In this document: in pieces, positions 41,709 through 51,015 of the stretch
Layout of the letters: each line of letters starts with the position of its first letter
Position numbering within the stretch: position 1 is the first letter of the stretch
Source of the DNA: Candidatus Tayloriibacteriota bacterium
GTDB taxonomy: Bacteria > Patescibacteria > Paceibacteria > UBA9973 > UBA6065
Direction of reading: 5' to 3'
Length of the DNA stretch: 64,000 bases
Assembly: GCA_016215405.1 (NCBI GenBank)
Contig: JACRJQ010000007.1
Location: 124,001 to 188,000, forward strand
Translations under genes and position numbers: made by a program
The notes under the pieces: model-generated
Databases searched by the model: none
Told to the model about the DNA's origin: nothing
What the model saw: the letters and a program-made list of their open reading frames with translations, nothing else

Positions 41709-42839
41709 TTACTGCTGCTTGAGCGCCTCTATGCCGGTAAGCGTGCCTTTGGCTAGGAATTCGATCATCGCGCCACCTCCCGTCGAGACGAACGAGAATC
41801 GATCGAGGAGATTGAGCTTAGAGACGACCGCGATGGTATCTCCGCCGCCGAGGACGGTCTTTACGCCCGACTCGATGAGCGCGAGGGCGAGGCTCTCGGT
41901 GCCTTCGGCGAACCCTTTCGGATAATCTCCCAACGGGCCGTTCCAGACGACGAACTTCACGTCGCTCAAGAGGTCGGAGATCTCGCTTATGGTGCGGGGA
42001 CCGGCATCCACGACCTTCTCGTCGAGGCCTATCTGGTCGGGGCTCCTTACGGCGGTCTCGATCGCGCTCGCGACCACGACATCGGAAGGAACGATGAGCT
42101 TCGGGCTCATCTCGACGTGCTTGAGGTTGATCCTCGAAGGAGCGACGACAGAGCGCCCCGTCTCATAGCCCTTCTCCTTGTATATATCGTTCGCGAGAGC
42201 CCCTCCTACGAACACGTAGTCCGCTATATCGAGGAATTTCTCGATGAGAGGGAGCTTCGTATCGAATTTGATCCCGCCGATGATGAAAAGGAAGGGACGG
42301 GGCGGATTGAAAGCGGCGGAGAGGCCCTCGACCTCCTCGGACAGGAGGAGTCCCGCATACGAAGGGAGGAGCCGCGGGAGCGAGACTATCGAAGCGTGGT
42401 CTCGATGCGATACCGCGAAGGCGTCGTTCACGTAGATATCCGCCAAGGAAGCGAGCCTCCCTGCGAATACCGGATCGTTCTCTTTTTCGCCCGGATGCTT
42501 GCGGAGATTCTCCATGACGATGACGTCTCCCTCGCGCATGTTGTCCACGACCGTCTTCGCGTCCTCGAATTTGGCGACGAACGCCTTAATCTCGACCGTT
42601 TTCGCTATGTACGTCGCGACCCTTGAGAGCGAATCTGTGAGGTCATTCTCTATGTGGCTGATGACGATGGTCTTCGCTCCGGCCTTCTTGAGGAATTCGA
42701 CGGTCGGCAGCGACCTCCGTATCCTGAAATCGTCTCGGACCTCGTCTCCTATGACAGGGACGTTAAGGTCGAGGCGCAAGAGCACGCGCTTGCCTTTTAG
42801 ATCCTTCGCGTCCCGTATGCTCTTAAATGCTTGCGGCAT
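41709..42839 (-). CDS. pgk: Phosphoglycerate kinase
   Basis: It forms ATP from 1,3-bisphosphoglycerate in glycolysis. The 376-residue protein has RVLLRLDLNVPV (residues about 18-29), VISHIEND, ENLRKHPGEKENDP, PRPFLFIIGGIKFDTKLPLIEKFL, and the C-terminal GGGDTIAVVSKL. It is a little short for the family (about 390-400). The N-terminal frame overlaps tpiA by 17 bp, so the two glycolytic genes are translationally coupled. Confidence 0.96.
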   Translation of the reverse strand: MPQAFKSIRDAKDLKGKRVLLRLDLNVPVIGDEVRDDFRIRRSLPTVEFLKKAGAKTIVISHIENDLTDSLSRVATYIAKTVEIKAFVAKFEDAKTVVDNMREGDVIVMENLRKHPGEKENDPVFAGRLASLADIYVNDAFAVSHRDHASIVSLPRLLPSYAGLLLSEEVEGLSAAFNPPRPFLFIIGGIKFDTKLPLIEKFLDIADYVFVGGALANDIYKEKGYETGRSVVAPSRINLKHVEMSPKLIVPSDVVVASAIETAVRSPDQIGLDEKVVDAGPRTISEISDLLSDVKFVVWNGPLGDYPKGFAEGTESLALALIESGVKTVLGGGDTIAVVSKLNLLDRFSFVSTGGGAMIEFLAKGTLTGIEALKQQ

Positions 42840-43593
42840 ATTCGATGATGCTTCCGAACGCCTTAGGGTCGAGAGACTGCCGGCCGACGAGAAGCCCGTC
42901 TATCCCAGCGTTCGAGAGGAAATCCTTGGCGTTCTTAGAATCTACGGACCCTCCGTAAAGCACAGGGATCGCGAGGCCGAGCTTCTTTCCCAAGGCCTCC
43001 GCGGCGACCTTTCGTATATAGATGACCATCTCGTGGATATCGAGAGGGCTCGGAGCCGTGTCGTAGCTCTTGCCGATCGCCCATACGGGCTCGTAGGCGA
43101 TCGCGATATCCTTCGCCTCCTTCTTGTCGATGGCAGAGAGAACGGAAAGGACCTGTCCGCGGACGTTTCGCAAATATTGAGCGTGCTCGTCGCGCTCCGT
43201 CTCACCGACACACAGGACGATCCGAAGGCCAGCCTCGAGGGCGCGACTCGCCTTTTTGGCCACCAGCTCGTCCGTATCACCGACGGCCCGCCTCTCGCTG
43301 TGGCCGATTATCGCGTACGAGGCGCCCGCGCTCTTCGCCTGCTTCGCCGACACCGATCCGGTAAAGGCACCCGATGCCTCATGCGAGACGTCTTGGACGG
43401 CGACGCTTAGGGGCGAGCCTTTCTTAGAGAGAGAGGCGATGAAAGCCGCCGGCGGAGCGACGACCACGCTTTGCCCTTTGTGCTTCGCCGCGAGCCTGGC
43501 GACCGCAGAGAAGACGGACCTCGCCTCCTCGGCCGTCTCAGGGTTCATCTTCCAATTACCGACAATAAGGAAGCTCTTTTTCGCTTTTGCCAT
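42823..43593 (-). CDS. tpiA: Triosephosphate isomerase
   Basis: It interconverts dihydroxyacetone phosphate and glyceraldehyde-3-phosphate. The 256-residue TIM barrel has GNWKMNPET (residues about 12-20), the catalytic His in YAIIGHSERR, the catalytic Glu in AYEPVWAIG and the phosphate loop YGGSVDSKNAK. A TATAAT box ends 6 bp before the ATG, so the tpiA-pgk mRNA is probably leaderless. Confidence 0.97.
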   Translation of the reverse strand: MAKAKKSFLIVGNWKMNPETAEEARSVFSAVARLAAKHKGQSVVVAPPAAFIASLSKKGSPLSVAVQDVSHEASGAFTGSVSAKQAKSAGASYAIIGHSERRAVGDTDELVAKKASRALEAGLRIVLCVGETERDEHAQYLRNVRGQVLSVLSAIDKKEAKDIAIAYEPVWAIGKSYDTAPSPLDIHEMVIYIRKVAAEALGKKLGLAIPVLYGGSVDSKNAKDFLSNAGIDGLLVGRQSLDPKAFGSIIEYAASI

Positions 43594-43648
43594 GGGCCGA
43601 TTATACCATCGAAACGAAAGAGTGGCCCCTAGAGCCGCTCTTTTCGCC

Positions 43649-45445
43649 TTACTGCACCTCTTTCCAGGTCTTTATGCCGAAATCCTCGCCCGTCGACCCT
43701 GACGTGAGGTTGAGCTCGGCGACCGATGGATCATATATGAGGTTCGCTCCGCCGTCGGTGGTTATGTGCCGCGCGGTAGCGGCCTTCGCCGTCGCCCCGC
43801 CGGTGATGAGGATGCCGCCGTAAGGGGCCGCGAGCACGGTATCGTTAGCTCCGCCGTTTATGGTTATCGCAGGATCGAGCGCCGAGGTAGATAGAAGGAG
43901 TATGTGACCGTCCTCGGTACCCGTTATCTCCCCTCCGCCCGCGAGGTTTATCGTACCGTCGGCGATTATGGCGTAGCTCTCTCCCGTACCCGCAGGCGAT
44001 ACGATCGCGCCGCCGTTTATGGTGACCGAGCCCGTGACCCAGAGGAATCCAGAGACGACGAGGGTGCCTCCGCCGCCGACGCTGAGATTCCCTTCTATCT
44101 TCTTCGGACCGAGGGTGGCTCCGGCCCAGCCCACCGAGACGCTATCCCCCTCTATCCCTCCCGACTCTGCCACGGATTTCCACGCGGCGATGGTGGCGGC
44201 CGATATCGGATCGGTCTCGACAGTCGGATCGCCGCGCGAGGTATCGCAAGATTTGTTATTCGTCACGCCTATCTGGCAATAGAGCGCTCCGTTCGAATTC
44301 ACATACGAAGCCTTGTACGCATAGGCGCTCCCCACGGTGAGCCTGTTCCACTCGTCCTCTCCCGTTATGCCGTCTTCGTTCGATCCGATCGATATCCTGA
44401 AATACATGTCGAGGTTAGCGGGGGACGTCGCGTTCCATGACGAATTGTTATAACGGCCCGTCTTCGTGACGCCGTCGGCATACGTCGAGGTATTCCCGCC
44501 GGCGAGGTAATAGTTCGTCGAGCTCGTGTTGGCGTCTATGACTATCCAATACGTATTCCCCTCCGTAAGGACGGGGTTGGCGGTGAGCGTTATAGGCTCC
44601 CAGTCGTACGAGGTCGAGACGAGGGACGAGGAGAGCGTTCCGGACGCGAGAATCGCGCCTGAAGGATTGCCTCCATTATCCTGGACTACACGGACAGTCG
44701 CGTTCGCAGGATTTCCGTTCTTTCGGACATAGACCTGAAGTCCCGTAAGCGAGAGGCTGTCGGAGACAGTAAAGCTCTGGGCGAGGTCCTGCGTCCCGTT
44801 CGCGTTCCCGAACGTGATGTTGTTTGTCGGAGTCGAAGGCGAGGCGTTCTCCTGGTCGACGTTAGTCGAAGATTTGCCGGCAGCGACGGCGGCGCCGGTT
44901 ATCGTACAGAATCCGCAGCCGCGTATCGATCCCGTGGTATAGATATCGCCTGTCACCGTCCCGTTGTTAAGATCGAGCCCTCCGATGCCGCCGTGGAGGA
45001 CATACGGAAAGGAGATCCCTTGAGTAGTATTGAGAGACGCCTCCACGCTCCTTATCGTACCGAGCCAGTCTCCCGAGGAGACCACCTTCTGCGAGCCGTC
45101 GGCCTCGACGGTGACGGTCGAGCTCGCCGCCGACGAGCCCACAGAGAGGGTCTCCGACGAGCCGATGGACTTGCCCCTCTTTATGCGATAGAGGGCGTCC
45201 TCGAGCGCCGACTCGGACGCGAAATAGCTCTGCTTGGACACCGATTCGTTGCGCACCGTCCTCATCTCGCGGACGACGGCGGAGGACATGCCTGCGATCA
45301 CAGCCGCGGATCCGGCGAGAAAGAAAGCCAGAGCCGTCACGAGAACGTACCCATTCTGTCGGCGGACGCGGGACGCAGGGGCCGAGGCAGGCGAAAGGAG
45401 AGTCTCGCCCACCCTATCCCCCATGATCCTTGCTTCTTGATTCAT
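43649..45445 (-). CDS. PilX-like pilus-associated surface protein
   Basis: The 598-residue protein has a PilX-type start: a short basic leader, then GYVLVTALAFFLAGSAAVIAGMSSAVVREMRTVR, an N-terminal pilin-like helix without the E5 of true prepilins. Then come SKQSYFASESALEDALYRIKRGKS (the PilX tail) and a large beta-rich extracellular part. Residues about 215-350 look like a jelly-roll choice-of-anchor domain (SLTGLQVYVRKNG ... WEPITLTANPVLTEGNTYWIVID), and the end is Gly/Ala-rich repeats. It closes the minor-pilin operon and may be a pilus-tip adhesin. Confidence 0.78.
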   Translation of the reverse strand: MNQEARIMGDRVGETLLSPASAPASRVRRQNGYVLVTALAFFLAGSAAVIAGMSSAVVREMRTVRNESVSKQSYFASESALEDALYRIKRGKSIGSSETLSVGSSAASSTVTVEADGSQKVVSSGDWLGTIRSVEASLNTTQGISFPYVLHGGIGGLDLNNGTVTGDIYTTGSIRGCGFCTITGAAVAAGKSSTNVDQENASPSTPTNNITFGNANGTQDLAQSFTVSDSLSLTGLQVYVRKNGNPANATVRVVQDNGGNPSGAILASGTLSSSLVSTSYDWEPITLTANPVLTEGNTYWIVIDANTSSTNYYLAGGNTSTYADGVTKTGRYNNSSWNATSPANLDMYFRISIGSNEDGITGEDEWNRLTVGSAYAYKASYVNSNGALYCQIGVTNNKSCDTSRGDPTVETDPISAATIAAWKSVAESGGIEGDSVSVGWAGATLGPKKIEGNLSVGGGGTLVVSGFLWVTGSVTINGGAIVSPAGTGESYAIIADGTINLAGGGEITGTEDGHILLLSTSALDPAITINGGANDTVLAAPYGGILITGGATAKAATARHITTDGGANLIYDPSVAELNLTSGSTGEDFGIKTWKEVQ

Positions 45446-45454
45446 AATTCTCTT

Positions 45455-45979
45455 TTATTCCGTATACGAGCCGCGCAAGACGTAAGTGCCGTAGAAATTC
45501 AGGGCCGGCACGGTCGAAGACGCGTCAGGGGCGAGAGTCATCTCCACCCGTATCGCTGTCGACGAGGCGGCGGTGAACTTCCGGAAAGTGAGATTGGAGA
45601 CCGCCATATTATCCTGGGTTATGTCGCCTTCGAATACTCCGTTCTTATCTATCTTCACCTTGGTGTCCGAAAGGTAGAACGTGCTCACGTCGTTCGAGCC
45701 GTCCGGCCTCCTCATGTTGAGGACGAGCTTTCCCGAGCTCGCGCCAAGGACTGAATTGACCGTATCGACCGAAGACGCGCGGCGTATGTCGCGCGAGAAC
45801 CTCGAGAACGCCGAGACCGCGGCAGAGTTGACGTCGAGGTATGCCTGAGACCTCTTGTGCCCTTTCGCGAGAGCGATGGTGCTCCCCACGATCACGAGAA
45901 GGAGGGCCGCGACCAGAGCGGCGTATACGATAGTCTCTACGAGGGTGTATCCCCGGTGCTTTCTATATATTAGTGACAT
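45455..45979 (-). CDS. Prepilin-type pseudopilin (PilW/GspJ-like)
   Basis: The 174-residue protein starts MSLIYRKHRG, then YTLVETIVYAALVAALLLVIVGSTIAL: the G/Y cleavage site and Glu at mature position 5 mark a class III prepilin. The mature part with YLDVNSAAVSAFSRFSRDIRRASS is typical of GspJ/PilW minor pilins. It overlaps the upstream pseudopilin by 17 bp and is followed by the PilX-like gene after 9 bp. Confidence 0.88.
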   Translation of the reverse strand: MSLIYRKHRGYTLVETIVYAALVAALLLVIVGSTIALAKGHKRSQAYLDVNSAAVSAFSRFSRDIRRASSVDTVNSVLGASSGKLVLNMRRPDGSNDVSTFYLSDTKVKIDKNGVFEGDITQDNMAVSNLTFRKFTAASSTAIRVEMTLAPDASSTVPALNFYGTYVLRGSYTE

Positions 45980-46442
45980 ATGTCATGTAGGTGACCGTCG
46001 TCGTCGACCCCCTCCAGCTCCACGAGACCGCAGATTCGGCGAGGAGCGTATCGGGGTCGACAGTGCCCCCCGCCGTCACGATGTCGTCGGAAGCATCCCT
46101 CGATACCGGATAGAGGCGGAAGGACCTGTAGAAGACGCCGTCGACGACCTCCGGAGTCGTCGACGCCGACCAGGTCGACGTGCCCAAGGCGAGGTAGCGG
46201 TCGGTAGCGGTCGGGATCGCGGAGAGGTTCGTCCAGCCGTCGTCCTTCATGAGGCGCAAAGCCTCGAGACCCTCTTCGGCGAGAAGGCTCCCTTTTATCG
46301 AGAGCATGCTCTTTTGGTGGAAGCGAGAGAGGGCCGCGAAAGACCCGAAGAACGCGAGAGAGACCGAGCCTAATATCGCGGCGGCCACGACCACCTCGAC
46401 GAGAGACGACCCTTTGGTTCGGTCTGTTGTGCGTTTGAACAT
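45963..46442 (-). CDS. Prepilin-type pseudopilin (GspI/PilV-like)
   Basis: The 159-residue protein begins MFKRTTDRTKG, then SSLVEVVVAAAILGSVSLAFFGSFAAL, a prepilin signal with Glu5, and continues with SLLAEEGLEALRLMKDDGWTNLS, the pattern of GspI/PilV minor pilins. It lies between the GspH-like and GspJ-like genes, with no intergenic space, as one operon with pilC. Confidence 0.87.
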   Translation of the reverse strand: MFKRTTDRTKGSSLVEVVVAAAILGSVSLAFFGSFAALSRFHQKSMLSIKGSLLAEEGLEALRLMKDDGWTNLSAIPTATDRYLALGTSTWSASTTPEVVDGVFYRSFRLYPVSRDASDDIVTAGGTVDPDTLLAESAVSWSWRGSTTTVTYMTYVTNI

Positions 46443-46443
46443 G

Positions 46444-46896
46444 CTATTCGATGCCTACGAGGCCCGTCGACTGGACCCTCACCGTCTTTTTCGTCGACGG
46501 CGAGGTGACCAGATACATCTCTATAGTACCAGAGGCCGAGGCGTTCCCCGTCACCCGCTCGAACACGAGGGACGATACCGAGGTCGACGCCTTCACCCAT
46601 GACGTGAACACGAACGTCTCGTTTCCAGGGGTCGAAGAGGAGAATGCGGAGCCTTTAAAGAAAGTGAACCTGTCTTCGTCTATCTTCACGCCGTACTGCG
46701 ACGCCCCTACGGAAGCGAGGGTCCTCGCCCTCGCGTCCCGTATGCCCTCGGCGAGCGCCGAGGTCGAAGCGACGAGAGACTCGCGCCTGGCGATATTCCC
46801 GAAAGCAGCCAGGGTTATGCCGAATATAAGGGCCGTTATGCCAACGGCCACTAGGAGCTCGGCGGCGGAGAATCCCTTGCTATCCGATCGTCGCAT
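46444..46896 (-). CDS. Prepilin-type pseudopilin (GspH/FimT-like)
   Basis: The 150-residue protein starts MRRSDSKG, then FSAAELLVAVGITALIFGITLAAFGNI. The Glu at mature position 5 and the cleavage Gly are present. The mature region ALAEGIRDARARTLASVGASQYGVKI matches GspH/FimT. Its start overlaps the pilC stop by one base, so it is translated right after pilC. Confidence 0.87.
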   Translation of the reverse strand: MRRSDSKGFSAAELLVAVGITALIFGITLAAFGNIARRESLVASTSALAEGIRDARARTLASVGASQYGVKIDEDRFTFFKGSAFSSSTPGNETFVFTSWVKASTSVSSLVFERVTGNASASGTIEMYLVTSPSTKKTVRVQSTGLVGIE

Positions 46897-48107
46897 TAGA
46901 TGTTGTTCGAAAGCGAATAAATCGGCGAGATGATCGCGAGCGCGAAGAATCCGACGCCGACGCCGATCGCGACCATGAGGAAAGGCTCGATTATGGAGGA
47001 CATATCTTTGGTCTTCTGATCCACCTCGCCTTCATAGAAAGTCGCCACCTCGACGAGGACCTTCGAGAGAGATCCCGTCTCCTCGCCCACCCCGATCATC
47101 TCTGCGACGAACGGCGGATAGATATCGCCTCGCGGCATGAAGAGCGATTGGAGGGTGGATCCCTTCTGGATACCTTCGGCCGTGCGGTTGAGCATGTTTT
47201 GATAATGGACGTTCTGGACGACCGAGGACGTTATGCGTATGGCGTGCACCACGTCGACTCCCGAAGAGAGGAGCGACGAGAGGGTACGGGCTGTGCGAGC
47301 TGAATTCACCTCCTTAGCGATAGTGCCTATCACAGGGAGCTTTATGACGAGCTTGCCGAAGAACCTCTTGCCGGAGGCCGATTTCCTAAAGAAGACGAAG
47401 GCGACGACGAAGGCGACGACGGCCGCGAGGAGCGACAGGTAATGGGCCTGCATGAGGTCGCTCGCTCCGATGATGAGCCTTGTCGCGAACGGAAGCTCGA
47501 CGTTGAACTCCTTGAACGTCGATGTGAGCTTCGGCACGACGTATATGAACATAAGAACTCCGATCGCGACCATGAGGCAGAGGATGATAGCGGGGTACAT
47601 CATGGCGCCGCGGACCTTCTTTTGGAGCTGATAGGACTTCTCGAGCTGGTCCCCTACGATGGAGAGCGACCCCGAAAGGTTTCCCGACTCCTCGCCCGCT
47701 GCGACCATCGAAACGAAAAGAGGAGTGAACGTCTTCGGAAAGGCGGCGAGAGCCGAAGAGAATGCGGAGCCTTTGGCGAGCTCGGCCCCCAAAGCGATGA
47801 ATATAGGCTTCCAGGCCTTTGACGTCATCTGGCGCTCAAGGACCGAGAGAGCGCGAGCGAGCGGGAGCCCCGCCTTAAGCATCGCGGAAAGGTTCTTCGC
47901 GAACATGATCCTCTCGGCGGCTTTCGTGCCTCCGAACGATATGTCGAGGGCGCCTTTTAAGCCCCTCTTCGCCGATTTCTCTTTTACGGACAATACGGCT
48001 TCTCCTTGAGCGTGCAGCTCTTTATAGAGCGCGAACTTGTCCGGCGCCTCGAGCGTCCCTTCGTATTCCGTGCCGTCGCTTTTTTTCGCCTTGTATGAGA
48101 AAAGCAT
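46896..48107 (-). CDS. pilC: Type IV pilus inner-membrane platform protein PilC
   Basis: This is the polytopic platform (T2SF family) that links the pilus ATPases to pilin assembly. The 403-residue protein has two T2SF domains, with FAKNLSAMLKAGLPLARALSVLERQ (about 68-92) and the second copy ARTLSSLLSSGVDVVHAIRITSSVVQN (about 270-296), each followed by membrane helices, ending AIISPIYSLSNNI. A TACAAT box (48128-48133) is 20 bp upstream. It heads pilC and four surface genes. The PilB/PilT ATPases and PilD peptidase are not in the window. Confidence 0.93.
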   Translation of the reverse strand: MLFSYKAKKSDGTEYEGTLEAPDKFALYKELHAQGEAVLSVKEKSAKRGLKGALDISFGGTKAAERIMFAKNLSAMLKAGLPLARALSVLERQMTSKAWKPIFIALGAELAKGSAFSSALAAFPKTFTPLFVSMVAAGEESGNLSGSLSIVGDQLEKSYQLQKKVRGAMMYPAIILCLMVAIGVLMFIYVVPKLTSTFKEFNVELPFATRLIIGASDLMQAHYLSLLAAVVAFVVAFVFFRKSASGKRFFGKLVIKLPVIGTIAKEVNSARTARTLSSLLSSGVDVVHAIRITSSVVQNVHYQNMLNRTAEGIQKGSTLQSLFMPRGDIYPPFVAEMIGVGEETGSLSKVLVEVATFYEGEVDQKTKDMSSIIEPFLMVAIGVGVGFFALAIISPIYSLSNNI

Positions 48108-48191
48108 TTGCGAGTTTATTTCGTACTATTGTAGCATCCATTTTCCCGCCATTGCCCAAAGGAGTGGACATGTAATAGAGTTAGACGGCGT

Positions 48192-48806
48192 ATGCCCCAA
48201 TACCTCGACCCTCAATTCCTCATAGAGACCCTCGGCTTCGTCGGCCTCGTCGCCATAGTCTTCGCCGAATCAGGCCTCTTTTTCGGGTTCTTCTTGCCGG
48301 GCGACTCCCTTCTTTTCACGGCAGGCCTCTTCGCCTCTCAAGGGCATCTCTCTATCGCCCCTCTCCTCGTGACGCTCGCGATCGCGGCGATAGCGGGAGA
48401 CAGCGTGGGCTATATGTTCGGCAAGCGCGCGGGCCCCGCGATATTCCGAAAGGAGGATTCTTTATTCTTCCACAAGAAGCATGTCGCGCGGGCCAAAGCC
48501 TTTTATGACAGATACGGCGTAAAGACCATCGTCCTCGCCCGCTTCGTGCCCATCGTCCGCACGTTCGCCCCTATCGTCGCGGGGGTGGCCGGCATGGAAT
48601 ACAAGACCTTCCTAAAATTCAACATCGTCGGAGGCATCCTTTGGACGGCGAGCATGACGCTCCTAGGCTACGTCCTCGGCGCGACGGTGCCCGGAATAGG
48701 CGACTATCTCGAATACATCATCGTGGGCATCATACTCCTCTCCTTCGTGCCCGTCGTAAGGGAATATCTTAAGGAAAGGAAGGCCTCGAACCGTTCGGAG
48801 CTGTAG
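48192..48806 (+). CDS. DedA/SNARE-associated family membrane protein
   Basis: The 204-residue protein has the DedA core: FGLV-like VFAESGLFFGFFLPGDSLLFTAG (residues about 22-44), GYMFGKRAGPAIFRKEDSLFFHKKHVARAKAFYDRYGVKTIVLARFVPIVRTFAPIVAGVAGM (about 76-138) and C-terminal helices. The F-x-G-D-S and R-F-x-P-x-x-R-x-x-x-P motifs are intact. DedA proteins are linked to lipid carrier (undecaprenyl or phospholipid) flipping. It lies upstream of pilM. Confidence 0.93.
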   Translation: MPQYLDPQFLIETLGFVGLVAIVFAESGLFFGFFLPGDSLLFTAGLFASQGHLSIAPLLVTLAIAAIAGDSVGYMFGKRAGPAIFRKEDSLFFHKKHVARAKAFYDRYGVKTIVLARFVPIVRTFAPIVAGVAGMEYKTFLKFNIVGGILWTASMTLLGYVLGATVPGIGDYLEYIIVGIILLSFVPVVREYLKERKASNRSEL

Positions 48807-48819
48807 TATACTTAGTGGC

Positions 48820-49923
48820 GTGAAAAGCGCTCCAGTCGCACATACGCCTGAGATAGCGAAGAAGTCGTGGCTCAAAGAGGCATTTCCCGTGCCAAGGCTT
48901 CTTTTGCCCTCCCCTGTCTCCATAGACGTCTCTGACGGCATCCTCCGATACATAGAATTCTCCCGCTCGCGAGGCGATCTCCGCCCGAAAGCGTTCGGAA
49001 CGAGGCCGTTCCCCCGATTCCATGCGGGCGAAGGCGACGAGAAGGCGCGCGAAGAGGCGGTAAAAGCGCTTCAGGCGTGGTCGGTCGAAACGGGGCACAA
49101 GTCGGTGCACGGCATCATACACGAAGACGAGACGTACGCCTTCAAGCTCACCCTCCCGATAGCGAGGAGAAGCGGCATCCGCGAGGCGATCGAATCGCTC
49201 CTCGAAGAGAACGTGCCGATCCCTCCTTCGGAGACGGTGTTCGAATACGACATCCTCAAAGAAGACTCGAAAATCAAGGAGACTCAGGTGGCGGTGGCAG
49301 CTATATCCGAGAAGTCCCTCAGAGAATACTTGGAGATATTCTCAGAAGCCGGCCTCTCGCTCATCTCGCTCGAGACCGAGTCGCGGGCGGCGGCGAAAGC
49401 CCTCTTCCCTAAAGGGGACGCAGGCGTGCATGCCGTCCTCTCGATCTCCCCGCGCCACTCGGTCGCCTTCGTCGTCATGCGCGGAGCGGTCGTGTTCAGC
49501 TCTTCGATCCCTGTCGGATCGATCGACCTCGACCGCGCCATCGCCAAGACTCTGGGCGTGACCGAGGGTGAGGCGGCGAAGCTTAAGGCGGAGAAGGCCG
49601 GTGGCGAGCACGAAGAGAGCGCGAAGCTTTTCGAGGCCATGCTCCCCGTCCTCTCGACTATCCGCGACGAGCTAGGCAAGGTCCTCGTATACTGGAAGAC
49701 CCAAGGGAGGAAAGAGCGGGATTTCAAAGACATCGAGGACATCTGCCTCATCGGCAAAGACTCCGTGGTCGCAGGGTTCGCCCGCTACATATCCGTCACG
49801 TCGAGGCTCCCCGCGAGGCAAGGGGACGTATGGACGAACGTCCTCTCCGCCGAGCTCTCCCTGCCGGACCTTCACCGCGACGACTCTCTCGACTACGCGG
49901 CGCTCATAGGAACACTCATCTAA
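48820..49923 (+). CDS. pilM: PilM-like type IV pilus assembly ATPase-fold protein
   Basis: PilM is a cytosolic actin-like protein that binds PilN. The 367-residue protein has SPVSIDVSDGILRYIEF at residues about 31-47 (the DLG-type phosphate strand), AIAEKSLREYLEIFSEAGLSLISLETESRAAAKALF, and HAVLSISPRHSVAFVVMRGAVVFSSSIPVGSIDLDRAI. It starts at GTG 48820: TATACT at 48807-48812 makes this the transcript's 5' end, so the mRNA is leaderless. It begins a pilM-N-O run. Confidence 0.82.
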   Translation: MKSAPVAHTPEIAKKSWLKEAFPVPRLLLPSPVSIDVSDGILRYIEFSRSRGDLRPKAFGTRPFPRFHAGEGDEKAREEAVKALQAWSVETGHKSVHGIIHEDETYAFKLTLPIARRSGIREAIESLLEENVPIPPSETVFEYDILKEDSKIKETQVAVAAISEKSLREYLEIFSEAGLSLISLETESRAAAKALFPKGDAGVHAVLSISPRHSVAFVVMRGAVVFSSSIPVGSIDLDRAIAKTLGVTEGEAAKLKAEKAGGEHEESAKLFEAMLPVLSTIRDELGKVLVYWKTQGRKERDFKDIEDICLIGKDSVVAGFARYISVTSRLPARQGDVWTNVLSAELSLPDLHRDDSLDYAALIGTLI

Positions 49924-49927
49924 CCTT

Positions 49928-50461
49928 ATGTTCACTTTCCTCTTCGGCGAATACAGGCGAAAAGCGATACGCGGATACCGCGAGAGGCTCTTTCTCATGT
50001 ATCTCGGCATCGTCTCCGCCAGCCTGTTCGCTGCGTGCGCGCTCTTTATGCCGGCGTACCTCCTCTCGGCGGCGAAGCGCGACGCCATCCTCATCCCCGA
50101 CGCGTCGCTTTCCGAAAAGGCCAAGACGGAGAGCAAGGCGATCGAGGGAGAGGTCAGAGCCCTCAAGGAGAAGCTCTCGTACGCAAAAGCCGACGCGGAC
50201 GACATCGCCCTCTCAGCGGTCCTTGAACGCGTAGGAGCGAGGCGCGAGCCCGGCATATCGATAACGTCCGTCGCCTTGCGCCGCGGCGCGGAAAAGGGGG
50301 CGATCTCGATATCGGGGAGAGCCGCGACGCGAGACGCCCTCGTTTCGTTCTCGAAAAGCCTCCAAGGCGAGCCCTCCTTCGGCTCCGTCAATCTCCCCGT
50401 GTCGAGCCTCGCGAAATCGCGGGACATCCCCTTTTCGATCTCGATAGACTCGAAATTCTAA
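49928..50461 (+). CDS. pilN: PilN-like pilus assembly protein
   Basis: The 177-residue protein has a short cytosolic N-terminus (FLFGEYRRKAIRGYRERL, the part expected to dock on PilM), one membrane helix (LFLMYLGIVSASLFAACALFMPAYLL), a coiled coil with EGEVRALKEKLSYAKADADD, and a periplasmic-type domain with ISISGRAATRDALVSFSKSLQGEPSFGSVNLPV, as in Fimbrial/PilN proteins. It lies 4 bp after pilM and 4 bp before the PilO-like gene. Confidence 0.72.
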   Translation: MFTFLFGEYRRKAIRGYRERLFLMYLGIVSASLFAACALFMPAYLLSAAKRDAILIPDASLSEKAKTESKAIEGEVRALKEKLSYAKADADDIALSAVLERVGARREPGISITSVALRRGAEKGAISISGRAATRDALVSFSKSLQGEPSFGSVNLPVSSLAKSRDIPFSISIDSKF

Positions 50462-50465
50462 ACGC

Positions 50466-51011
50466 ATGAAAGCCTCAAAAACAGCCATAACCATCCTCTC
50501 GATCCTCTGCTTAAGCCTCGCCTGCGGGTGGGCGTTCCTCGTCTACAAGGCGTATTCCTATAAAGCGGAGATAGCGGAAGCCTCCGTGGCCGCCAAAGAG
50601 CGGCTCGCCGAAAGCTCGTACCTCGCATCCTTGCGCTCTCTCATAAAAGAGGAAAAGGAGGACATAGAGGAGATCGAAGCGAGGTTCGTGCCCGAAGAAG
50701 AGCTTCCCGCATTCGTCGAATTCCTCGAAGAGAGCGCCGTCGACGCTGGGATAGAGGCGACCCTCGGCTCTTTGGGGCTCGCCGCCGCCGCAGAGGGGTC
50801 TTCGATAGCGCCCCTTTCGATAAGCATCTCCGCCAAGGGCCCGTGGGCGAGCATCGTCAGGTTCGTCTCGGCCCTCGACGCCCTTCCCTACGCCTCGAAG
50901 ATCGAGAGCGTGTCGATGACGAAGATAGAATCCGCGACTCCCGAGAAAGGGGTCGTGGCGTGGAACGCGAGGATAGAGTTCGTGCAATACGTAGAGAAAG
51001 CGAAAAAATAA
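50466..51011 (+). CDS. pilO: PilO-like pilus assembly protein
   Basis: The 181-residue protein has one N-terminal helix (TAITILSILCLSLACGWAFLVYKAY), a coiled coil (IKEEKEDIEEIEARFVPEEELPAFVEFLEESAVDAG) and a ferredoxin-like end with SISAKGPWASIVRFVSALDALPYASKIESVSMTKI, the layout of PilO/GspM. Position after PilN supports the assignment. It probably forms the PilN-PilO alignment complex on the membrane. Confidence 0.72.
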   Translation: MKASKTAITILSILCLSLACGWAFLVYKAYSYKAEIAEASVAAKERLAESSYLASLRSLIKEEKEDIEEIEARFVPEEELPAFVEFLEESAVDAGIEATLGSLGLAAAAEGSSIAPLSISISAKGPWASIVRFVSALDALPYASKIESVSMTKIESATPEKGVVAWNARIEFVQYVEKAKK

Positions 51012-51015
51012 CCAC

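Noticed and set aside
39816..41709. glmS ribozyme
   Set aside because: The short space upstream of glmS holds only a terminator and a -10 region.
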